A DNA stretch of 20,307 bases from the NCBI GenBank assembly GCA_964477205.1, contig CAYZDE010000011.1, positions 1 to 20,307 on the forward strand, in the 5' to 3' direction. This DNA is from UBA93 sp964477205. GTDB lineage: Archaea > Micrarchaeota > Micrarchaeia > Norongarragalinales > Norongarragalinaceae. Shown one piece after another: positions 14,903-20,307 of this stretch. The notes below the pieces were generated by a model that did not search any database, had not been told where the DNA came from, and saw only the letters and a program-made list of their open reading frames with translations. The stretch's first letter is position 1. Each line of letters opens with the position of its first letter. The position numbers and the translations under genes are program-made.

Positions 14903-16444
14903 CTACTTGTAAGGATTCGACGGGTTCTGGTAATCCGGGTTATCCCTTCCCACTAACGCTCCCGGCGAACTTGAAGAACCCGAATCCTCCTTCGCTTCAG
15001 GCGGCTGCATTCCAAACCCGCCGTCTTCCTTGTACTTCTTGAAGTACACGAACGCTCCGACTAGCGTTAACAATAACACGATAACGCCGCCGATTGTTAC
15101 CAAGTCGAGTTCGTTCTCGCGCGGCTGCATTTGGTAAACAACCGCCGCGATTCCGGAAGCGTTCACGGCAATCGAATCCAACTCAACCGTCACTTCGTAC
15201 TCGCCGTTCGCGAGTTCTTGCGACTGCGCATTAACGCGCGAGTTCAATTGTTGCACCGTCGCCTTTAATTCAACGATTCGCTCGTCTGTCCCCCCGTACT
15301 TCTCCGACACCACGTTTAATTGCACTGAAGCGTTCCCGACTGCGGTCTTCGCTTTTGAAAACGATTCGAACGCCGCGTTGTAGCCGTCAGCTAGCACGGA
15401 TAATTCATTGAATAACTCATCGAATTCAGCTTCGCGCTCTTCCACTGTCCCGTTAGCTTGCGTGTTATTCAAAGCGTTGAATGCTTCTTCAAACAAATCG
15501 CCTTGGTCATTCAATGCGGGCACGCTCGCGTCGAGGCCAGAGTAATCTTCAACTAGCGTGTCGATGAGCACCTTTAACTCCATGTAACGGTCGAAGTTTT
15601 CGGCGGCCGCCTTCAATTGTAATGCAATAGGCAAGCGCTCGGACGTCTCCGAGGTAATGCGCTCCATTAATTCATCGCTAGTTTCGAAGTCGCCCGGCGA
15701 AGCCGCTGCTTCGAGTGCCGCTATTTTCGTGTCCAACTCAGCGCCGCGAGTGCAATCACGCGCGTTCCCTTGAACCCATAAGAAATAGTATTCATTGGCA
15801 TTGGTTTCATCGTAAATCTCCTGCGCGTTGAAGGCGAGAATGTCGTACTGCTCGTCTACTGAATCAACGTGGGTAGTAATCGTTTCAAGTGCGGCAACAA
15901 CCTTATCCAAGTTACGCGTGTTTCCTGCGGCGTTCAACGACGTCATCGACGCATTCATCGCGTACAATGACTCATTAATAATCGGGTGGTGCTCCTCGAA
16001 GTTATCCAACGCTACCGAAGAGCGCGGGTACGCGGTTGGAGCCATCACAATGTAAATCTTAAGGCCGCTATTATGCGAGACGAAAAAGCCAACGCCACTC
16101 GCGCAGTAATCAACTACTTCATGCACCTCGTTGAAAGCCGCCTGCACCTCCAAAAGCTTCACGTCGAAGCCTAGCGAATCAAACTGCGAGCTCTGGTAAG
16201 CGTCAATTACTTCCTGGAGTATTGCCTCATCCTCGATTGCTTCGAGGGAGTTCCCGTCGAGCACTACGGATTCAAGGTTATTGAACAATAATAAGTAATA
16301 ATCGCCGGAAGGCGCGTCGACGAGCTCGTAAGACACGCTCTCCGCGTTTAAAGAGTACAAAGGGGCTTCTACTTCAACCGAGCCGGCTACGAGCAGGGAA
16401 CCCGCAGCGATTAGTAATATCAACGATTTCAAATGGGCTTGCAT
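14903..16444 (-). CDS. Secreted, C-terminally anchored helical surface protein
   Basis: 513 residues; no family recognised. The N-terminus MQAHLKSLILLIAAGSLLVAG is a signal peptide, and LVTIGGVIVLLLTLVGAFVYF near residues 448-468 is a membrane anchor followed by KKYKEDGG and a 45-residue tail rich in Gly, Pro, Ser and Asn (NPDYQNPSNPYK at the end). The outside part is acidic and mainly helical, with coiled-coil-like stretches at about 230-440. There are two cysteines, C114 and C231, which could form a disulphide, and several N-x-S/T sequons (NES, NAS, NGT) for archaeal N-glycosylation. The frame stays open 51 codons upstream, but that region is tRNA-Tyr, so the start is the ATG at 16444. A TATA 29 bp upstream implies a leaderless mRNA. 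Role unknown. Confidence 0.8.
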   Translation of the reverse strand: MQAHLKSLILLIAAGSLLVAGSVEVEAPLYSLNAESVSYELVDAPSGDYYLLLFNNLESVVLDGNSLEAIEDEAILQEVIDAYQSSQFDSLGFDVKLLEVQAAFNEVHEVVDYCASGVGFFVSHNSGLKIYIVMAPTAYPRSSVALDNFEEHHPIINESLYAMNASMTSLNAAGNTRNLDKVVAALETITTHVDSVDEQYDILAFNAQEIYDETNANEYYFLWVQGNARDCTRGAELDTKIAALEAAASPGDFETSDELMERITSETSERLPIALQLKAAAENFDRYMELKVLIDTLVEDYSGLDASVPALNDQGDLFEEAFNALNNTQANGTVEEREAEFDELFNELSVLADGYNAAFESFSKAKTAVGNASVQLNVVSEKYGGTDERIVELKATVQQLNSRVNAQSQELANGEYEVTVELDSIAVNASGIAAVVYQMQPRENELDLVTIGGVIVLLLTLVGAFVYFKKYKEDGGFGMQPPEAKEDSGSSSSPGALVGRDNPDYQNPSNPYK

Positions 16445-16467
16445 AACGGTTAATAAAACTTTCACTG

Positions 16468-16478
16468 CATTAATAATG
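16468..16478. promoter_or_regulatory. Symmetric TATA element serving two divergent genes
   Basis: CATTAATAATG is an odd palindrome (CATTA-A-TAATG). Its centre (16473) is 26 bp before the tRNA-Tyr 5' end on the plus strand and 29 bp before the minus-strand ATG at 16444, the right distance in both directions. One TBP site may therefore serve both genes. Confidence 0.6.
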
Positions 16479-16536
16479 GTTTGTGGGAGGGATACAACCC
16501 CGCAGTAGCTCAACTTGGCAGAGCATCTGACTGTAG

Positions 16537-16576
16537 TTAGCTTGATGCCGAAAGGCGTCCAACGGCTTTGCCGGAA
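16537..16576 (+). other. tRNA-Tyr intron 1, canonical position 37/38
   Basis: 40 nt between G37 (16536) and A38 (16577); the boundary may shift by 1 nt. The 3' bulge would be AAA (16575-16577), and the inner helix is C-G, U-G, G-C with one U-C mismatch (531-534 with 571-574), so the bulge-helix-bulge is relaxed. The intron folds its own hairpin, GATGCC/GGCGTC with a GAAA tetraloop (16544-16559), and a second small hairpin CGGC-TTT-GCCG (16563-16573). Confidence 0.8.
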
Positions 16577-16598
16577 ATCAGAGGGTTGCCAGTTCAAA

Positions 16599-16632
16599 TC
16601 GAAGTTCGTTCAATGGAACGACTCGTTGGAAA
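16599..16632 (+). other. tRNA-Tyr intron 2, non-canonical T-loop position (59/60)
   Basis: 34 nt. A good bulge-helix-bulge forms: outer helix is the T-stem itself, 3' bulge AAT (16631-16633), central helix TTCA (16593-16596) with TGGA (16627-16630), 5' bulge AAT (16597-16599), then CGA/TCG. Cutting each bulge after its second base joins TTCAAA to TCTGGC and restores the T-loop exactly. The intron has a hairpin CGTTC-AATG-GAACG (16607-16620). AAATC is repeated at both edges, so other cut points give the same product. Confidence 0.8.
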
Positions 16633-16666
16633 TCTGGCCTGCGGGACTCAACCCCCCCACAAACAA

Positions 16667-16673
16667 TTTAAAA
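16667..16673 (+). promoter_or_regulatory. TATA box of tRNA-Asp
   Basis: TTTAAAA centred 31 bp before the tRNA-Asp 5' end, suggesting a short precursor leader. It begins 21 nt after the tRNA-Tyr 3' end, so the two tRNAs have separate promoters. Confidence 0.5.
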
Positions 16674-16700
16674 CAAGCGGAACCAAACAGCTTGGTACCT

Positions 16701-16772
16701 GCCTCGGTAGTGTAGTGGTTAGCATTCGGCCTTGTCGAGGCTGCGACCCGGGTTCAATTCCCGGCCGAGGCG
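16701..16772 (+). tRNA. tRNA-Asp (GUC)
   Basis: 72 nt. Acceptor GCCTCGG/CCGAGGC, D-arm loop AGTGGTTA, anticodon stem CGGCC/GGCTG with loop TTGTCGA (anticodon GTC), T-arm CCGGG/CCCGG with TTCAATT loop, discriminator G as expected for tRNA-Asp. No intron and no encoded CCA. Confidence 0.96.
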
Positions 16773-16809
16773 CTAAACGCGGGTTAGCTTAAGCTCTTCT
16801 TTTTTATTA
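16772..16809 (+). terminator. Terminator region behind tRNA-Asp
   Basis: A 5-bp stem GCTAA (16772-16776)/TTAGC (16784-16788) is followed by the T-rich TCTTCTTTTTTATT. The first base is the tRNA discriminator, so the hairpin is probably incidental and the T-run the real signal. Confidence 0.45.
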
Positions 16810-16846
16810 TCGAGAGTTATAGTGTTAGTTCAGGTGTAATTGAATA

Positions 16847-17113
16847 ATGGCTCGAAAAAAAACTAAAAAAAAGAGGAAGAGCGGTTTCGAAGCGAAAATG
16901 GAAGCGTTCGGAAAGCGAATGGAGAACAAGCACAAGAAAGAGAGCAGGCACAAAGGCCTCGGCTTCGGCTTGTTCCTATTCATAATCGGCTTGATTTGGC
17001 TCGGCAACGACCTCGGCTGGTGGAAGCCGGCACTCCCGTTGTGGCCCACCATACTGGTTGTTTTCGGGGGAGTCATAGTACTCAGTGAATTATTGAAAGC
17101 GCTCAAGCGCTAG
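16847..17113 (+). CDS. Small LiaF-like two-TM protein with a basic N-terminus
   Basis: 88 residues. A very Lys/Arg-rich N-terminus (1-36) is followed by two hydrophobic hairpin-forming segments: GFGLFLFIIGLIWLGNDLGWW (about 39-59) and PLWPTILVVFGGVIVLSELL (about 64-83). The spacing and the LGWW...LPLWP loop match the LiaI/LiaF-like membrane domain found in cell-envelope stress proteins and many small archaeal proteins of unknown function. GGTG lies 11 nt before the ATG. It is 10 nt upstream of ackA and probably in the same transcript. The basic head may contact membrane lipids or nucleic acid, which is a guess. Confidence 0.75.
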   Translation: MARKKTKKKRKSGFEAKMEAFGKRMENKHKKESRHKGLGFGLFLFIIGLIWLGNDLGWWKPALPLWPTILVVFGGVIVLSELLKALKR

Positions 17114-17123
17114 GTGCCAGAAA

Positions 17124-18311
17124 GTGGGAAAAATCCTCGTACTCAATTGTGGAAGCTCTTCAATAAAATACAAACTCTTTGACGAGTTGCTCAAGCCACT
17201 CGTTAGCGGGCTCGTCGAGAGAATCGGCGAGGACGCTAACCTGGTGCACAAGAAGCAGGGCAAAAAACTAGAAAAGAAAATTAAATCCAAAAACCACGGC
17301 GAAGGCATTTGCGCGCTGTTGGAAATGCTCGAGGACCCGCAGTGGGGCGCGATTGATTCCCCGGACGAAATAACCATAGTCGGGCACCGCGTGGTGCACG
17401 GAGGAGACTTAAAGAACCCCGTACTGGCTACTGAAGAAAACGTGGCTAAGGTGGAAGAATTCGTTCCACTAGCTCCGTTGCATAACCCTAACAACTTAGC
17501 GGGAATCCGAGAAGCTAAGAAGTGCATGCCTAATGCTAAGCACGTAATGGTCTTCGATACGGCTTTTCACTCTACGATGCCGGAAAAGGCATTTACTTAC
17601 GCGGTGCCGTTCGAGTACCGCGAGAAGTACTCTATTCGTAGGTATGGTTTTCACGGAACGTCACACAAGTTCGTTTCGGAAGAGGCTGCGAAACTGCTAG
17701 GCAAGGAAGCGCCGAACCTAGTGACTTGCCACTTGGGCGCGGGAGCGAGTGTTTGCGCGGTGAAGGCAGGCAAGAGCGTGGACACGAGCATGGGCATGAC
17801 GCCCCTAGAGGGATTAATGATGGGCTCGCGCTGCGGGGACTTGGACGCTGAAATCATTCACTACCTGGTGGACGCGCACGGCTTCAAACTCGACGAAGTA
17901 TACGATGAATTGAACAAGAAGAGCGGCCTTCTAGGCGTGTCGGGAGTGAGCGTGGACGTGCGCCCGATCGAAGCAAAGGCAAATGAAGGAAACGAGCAAT
18001 GCAAACTCGCACTAGACTTGTTCGCTTACCGCGTTGCGAAATACGTGGGAGCGTACGCAGTTGCCATAGGCGGGCTAGACGCGCTCGTGTTCACCGCGGG
18101 AATAGGCGAGAGCGACGACTTACTCCGGAAAAAAATTTGTGATTACTTGGGAATCCTCGGAATCGAATTGGATGACGCGAAGAACAAAGCGGCTTTCAAG
18201 AAGCTAGGTGAAATCCAGTCGAGCGCATCCAGCGTGAAGGTATTCGTGATTCCCACGAACGAAGAGCTCGAGATAGCGCGAGAAGCGGTGAAGGTTGCAA
18301 ATGGCGGGTAG
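17124..18311 (+). CDS. ackA: Acetate kinase
   Basis: 395 residues, normal length. N-terminal LVLNCGSSSIKY (N8), GHRVVHGG (R89, H92), VFDTAFH (D145), RYGFHGTSHKFV (173-184), HLGAGAS (203-209), MGSRCGDLD (R236) and the C-terminal FTAGIGES (323-330) and IPTNEELEIA (E380 region) are all present. It interconverts acetyl phosphate plus ADP and acetate plus ATP. It has no phosphotransacetylase next to it. Most archaea make acetate with ADP-forming acetyl-CoA synthetase; acetate kinase is known from Methanosarcina and scattered others, so this copy is probably acquired from bacteria. GTG start at 17124, 7 nt after GGTG. The stop overlaps the next gene by 11 nt. Confidence 0.97.
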   Translation: MGKILVLNCGSSSIKYKLFDELLKPLVSGLVERIGEDANLVHKKQGKKLEKKIKSKNHGEGICALLEMLEDPQWGAIDSPDEITIVGHRVVHGGDLKNPVLATEENVAKVEEFVPLAPLHNPNNLAGIREAKKCMPNAKHVMVFDTAFHSTMPEKAFTYAVPFEYREKYSIRRYGFHGTSHKFVSEEAAKLLGKEAPNLVTCHLGAGASVCAVKAGKSVDTSMGMTPLEGLMMGSRCGDLDAEIIHYLVDAHGFKLDEVYDELNKKSGLLGVSGVSVDVRPIEAKANEGNEQCKLALDLFAYRVAKYVGAYAVAIGGLDALVFTAGIGESDDLLRKKICDYLGILGIELDDAKNKAAFKKLGEIQSSASSVKVFVIPTNEELEIAREAVKVANGG

Positions 18312-18903
18312 CACTACTGCAAAACTCGTAACTTGGTTGACTGCGCCGCCGATAATCGTTTGCTTAACCCTTGGCTTCCTCGCTTTTTACGCTCCGCAGG
18401 GCACGGGAGCATTATCGCGAGGGCTCGCCTTCAGCATCGCGGTCGGAATACTCTTAATCGCACCGTTAATCGAGGCGTACGCGCAAGTGCGAAAGAAGAA
18501 GTTGTCGTGGGACATGCCGACCCGCAAGGAACGCACCACATTCTACGGAATTTGGATGAAGTACGCCATTATTTCAATAGCATTGTTCTTCCTGCTAGAA
18601 TGCAAACTCTTGCTCGCGTTCAGTTTGGTCTTCGCGGAAACGAACGCGTTATTGTGGTTCGTTAACAAGTACTACACGAAGTTGAGCATGCACGCTTCCG
18701 CTTCCACCGGCTTGACGAGCTCGGTAATACTATTACTCGGTTTTGACTGGTTTTGGGTTTACGGCCTCGTCGCAATCGTGTCGTGGAGCCGACTCGTTTT
18801 GAAGGCGCACGACTTCAAACAAGTCATCTTCGGGGCCGGCGCGTCGTGGCTCGCCTGCTACTTTACTTACCCGATATTCTACAACGTGTTCTCTTTATTC
18901 TGA
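18301..18903 (+). CDS. PAP2-like membrane phosphatase
   Basis: 200 residues from the ATG at 18301, about six hydrophobic segments. The PAP2 motifs are partly visible: DMPTRKERT (72-80 region) as a possible motif 1 variant, KLSMHASASTG as motif 2, and SWSRLVLKAHDFKQVIFGAGAS as motif 3 with the SR..H pattern. PAP2 enzymes remove phosphate from lipid-linked substrates such as polyprenyl diphosphate or phosphatidate. The first motif is weak, so substrate and even activity are uncertain. It overlaps ackA by 11 nt and is probably co-transcribed. Its last 9 nt overlap the convergent pyrF. Confidence 0.75.
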   Translation: MAGSTTAKLVTWLTAPPIIVCLTLGFLAFYAPQGTGALSRGLAFSIAVGILLIAPLIEAYAQVRKKKLSWDMPTRKERTTFYGIWMKYAIISIALFFLLECKLLLAFSLVFAETNALLWFVNKYYTKLSMHASASTGLTSSVILLLGFDWFWVYGLVAIVSWSRLVLKAHDFKQVIFGAGASWLACYFTYPIFYNVFSLF

Positions 18904-19653
18904 AATAACGGCAGCCATGTCGGCGAGAACCTCGCGCGCTGCCCGCTGCCTTTCCCCGCGAGTGGCATGCCCGGTAATCGCGCGCCCTATGACTAGTATG
19001 CTAGAGCCGTCGCGAACGGCATTGCCGGGAGTGAACACGCGCTTCTGGTCGGAACCCGCGGCAGTGCGCGGCCCCTTGATTCCAGGAGTGACGAACAAGA
19101 AGCCGTCGGGTAATTCGCCGCGGATGGCATGCAAGTCCGCGGCAGAGCAAACGATGCCGTCCAACCCGCAATCACTCGCCAGCTTCGCGAGGCGTAACAC
19201 TTGCTCTTCCACCGCGCATTGAACATTCAACTCGTTGTTCAACGTCCCACCGTCAATGCTCGTGAGCACTGTAACCGCGGTAACCTTCGGCTTCACTTTA
19301 CAATCTGCTTCACGAACGCCTTCCATTGCCGCGCGCATCATCGCGCTCCCGCCGGAAGCGTGGACATTGAACATGAAAACGCCTAACTCCGCGGCCGCCT
19401 TGGCCGCGCCTTTCACCGTGTTCGGTATGTCATGGTACTTCAAATCCAGGAACACGCCCGAGCCGTAGCCCTTGACGAGCTCAACTACTCTCGGGCCGAA
19501 CCGCGTGAAGGACTCCTTCCCTATTTTGAACAAGCCGACGAACGGGCTCAACTCTTCCACCCGCGCCTTCACTTCGTCCAGTGAATTCAAGCCGTCGAGC
19601 GGCAGGCACACGCGCTTGCGCGCTTCTTCTTCCCTTGCAGTCAATTCAATCAT
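18895..19653 (-). CDS. pyrF: Orotidine 5'-phosphate decarboxylase, bacterial-type
   Basis: 252 residues. The active-site motif is FLDLKYHDIPNT (D70, K72, D75), followed by GLDGIVCSAADL, FLFVTPGIK, DQKRVFTPGNAVRDGSS and LVIGRAITG. It converts orotidine 5'-phosphate to UMP, the last step of de novo pyrimidine synthesis. These signatures resemble bacterial PyrF rather than the shorter archaeal form with a DLK-ADIP-type motif, which suggests transfer from bacteria; I judge this from memory of the families. pyrC lies 5 nt upstream in the same direction, so the two form an operon. Start: ATG at 19653. Confidence 0.93.
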   Translation of the reverse strand: MIELTAREEEARKRVCLPLDGLNSLDEVKARVEELSPFVGLFKIGKESFTRFGPRVVELVKGYGSGVFLDLKYHDIPNTVKGAAKAAAELGVFMFNVHASGGSAMMRAAMEGVREADCKVKPKVTAVTVLTSIDGGTLNNELNVQCAVEEQVLRLAKLASDCGLDGIVCSAADLHAIRGELPDGFLFVTPGIKGPRTAAGSDQKRVFTPGNAVRDGSSILVIGRAITGHATRGERQRAAREVLADMAAVISE

Positions 19654-19658
19654 TAATA

Positions 19659-20307
19659 CTACAACCCCAAATCAAACGCTTTGTTAATATTATCGAAAGT
19701 CATCCTGCGGATTAGCGAGTCATTCGCTCCGAGGGAAGGGAGGAACTCTTCCACCAGGCGGGCGTACAAGTAGAGTGAAGGGTAGCCCGAAGGATAACCC
19801 GCGTGAAGCTTCTCCCCGATTGCGTGCGGGGCGTGGTCGGTTTCAATCCAATCCACCTCGCCGTTCTTCACGCAATTGCACAACTCTTCGACTGCTTCCT
19901 TCGAGCGCAGCGGCGGATTCATCTTGTACAATAAGCCGTGCCCGCCTTCAAGCATCGACTCGTCCCACAGCAAGTGGTGCGGGGTCACACCGCAAGTCGC
20001 CTTCACGCGCGCCGAGCGAATCAAGCGCACGGTCTCAGCGCAGGAAGCATGGCAAACGTGCAAATTACCCTTGAACCCTGCTTCCTCGGCGAATGCGAGC
20101 TGGTCCTTTACGGACTCTACTTCCGCTTGCTTGGGCCTGGACTCGGCGTGGGTAATCGGTTGCTTCGGGTCGAACGAGTCGTGCATTAACGCTTCCTTCT
20201 CGCAGTGCACGACTAATACGCCGGAATAATCCGCCAGCGTTTCGTAAACCGCTTTTTGCTCTCGCTCGTCGATTATAGCGAGGTCCCCGGTGGACTTCCC
20301 GGCGAAC
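19659..20307 (-). CDS. pyrC: Dihydroorotase, 3' part (5' end beyond the window)
   Basis: 215 codons up to the window edge; the upstream frame is open to 20307 (FAGKSTGDLAII...). Visible signatures are LVVHCEKEAL (metal-binding His/Glu region), NLHVCHAS, VTPHHLL and DWIETDHAPH (catalytic Asp with HAPH), plus SGYPSLYLYARL and MTFDNINKAF near the end. The enzyme closes carbamoyl aspartate to dihydroorotate using zinc, in pyrimidine synthesis. A 5-nt gap separates it from pyrF downstream, so they are co-transcribed. The N-terminal HxH metal site lies outside the window. Confidence 0.93.
   Translation of the reverse strand, partial: FAGKSTGDLAIIDEREQKAVYETLADYSGVLVVHCEKEALMHDSFDPKQPITHAESRPKQAEVESVKDQLAFAEEAGFKGNLHVCHASCAETVRLIRSARVKATCGVTPHHLLWDESMLEGGHGLLYKMNPPLRSKEAVEELCNCVKNGEVDWIETDHAPHAIGEKLHAGYPSGYPSLYLYARLVEEFLPSLGANDSLIRRMTFDNINKAFDLGL

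Larger units (their letters stand above)
16499..16646 (+). tRNA. tRNA-Tyr (GUA) with two introns
   Basis: 148-nt gene that becomes a 74-nt tRNA after removal of 40 and 34 nt. Acceptor CCCGCAG (16499-16505)/CTGCGGG (16639-16645), discriminator A at 16646, C1-G72 as in archaeal tRNA-Tyr. D-arm GCTC/GAGC, anticodon stem TCTGA (16526-16530)/TCAGA (16578-16582), anticodon GTA at 16533-16535, T-stem GCCAG (16588-16592)/CTGGC (16634-16638). All stems are perfect. CCA is not encoded. The T-loop TTCAAAT only forms when the second insertion is removed. Promoter is the symmetric TATA 26 bp upstream. Confidence 0.88.

Noticed and set aside
16445..16597. 51-codon upstream extension of the anchored surface protein
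   Set aside because: It runs antisense through tRNA-Tyr and over the promoter; the signal peptide begins at the ATG at 16444.
16600..16634. T-loop insertion as a sequencing error or pseudogene mark
   Set aside because: All stems are perfect and the insertion has a bulge-helix-bulge with exact restoration of the loop, so an intron explains it better.
16515..16792. Small plus-strand open frames over the tRNA genes
   Set aside because: They cover tRNA-Tyr and tRNA-Asp and have no protein-like composition.

Overview
The window is archaeal chromosome. It carries archaeal-type DnaG primase, a LonB-like protease, the Holliday junction resolvase Hjc, Pth2, a NurA-HerA-Mre11-Rad50 cluster and intron-bearing tRNA-Tyr with C1-G72. 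Promoters are archaeal TATA boxes about 26 bp upstream of leaderless starts, and where a Shine-Dalgarno is present it is usually GGTG or GGAGG. The genome is compact: many 1-11 nt gene overlaps, GTG starts, and no gene-free stretch over about 140 bases. The small genes, BofA and LiaF-like membrane proteins and a tRNA with a non-canonical intron would fit a DPANN-type or small euryarchaeal genome, but I cannot fix the phylum.

Layout. 1-866: N-terminal part of a LonB-like AAA+ protease in which a zinc ribbon sits where membrane segments are usual. 897-2640: small TOPRIM protein plus dnaG, closed by a hairpin/T-run terminator. 2777-4952: CBS protein divergent from hjc, a HExxHxxGxxH metallopeptidase-like gene directly behind hjc, and convergent pth2. 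5030-7667: an asparagine block (AsnRS, an Lrp/AsnC regulator, an archaeal AsnA-like enzyme). 7695-14773: a seven-gene operon-like run, nurA, herA, a His-rich two-TM protein, mre11, rad50, nnrD and a BofA-like gene, most neighbours overlapping by 1-4 nt. 14785-16772: tRNA-Pro, a large secreted or anchored coiled-coil-like protein, tRNA-Tyr with two introns, tRNA-Asp. 16847-18903: LiaF-like small membrane protein, acetate kinase, PAP2-like membrane protein. 18895-20307: pyrF and the 3' part of pyrC on the minus strand.

How it fits together. The centre is DNA break repair: Mre11-Rad50 recognises and opens ends, HerA-NurA resects them, and Hjc (4 kb away, separate promoter) resolves the later junctions. 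An uncharacterised membrane protein with a His-rich tail is translationally coupled to herA inside this set. AsnRS, the regulator and the AsnA-like enzyme suggest one locus for making and charging asparagine. The pyrimidine genes include a bacterial-style OMP decarboxylase, and acetate kinase is also bacterial in character.

The strongest unusual observations are the doubly interrupted tRNA-Tyr gene (anticodon-loop and T-loop introns, the latter with a good bulge-helix-bulge), the membrane gene inside the resection operon, the hjc-linked metallopeptidase-like gene, the zinc-ribbon LonB and the Mre11 metal-ligand substitution. No CRISPR array, IS element or prophage was seen.
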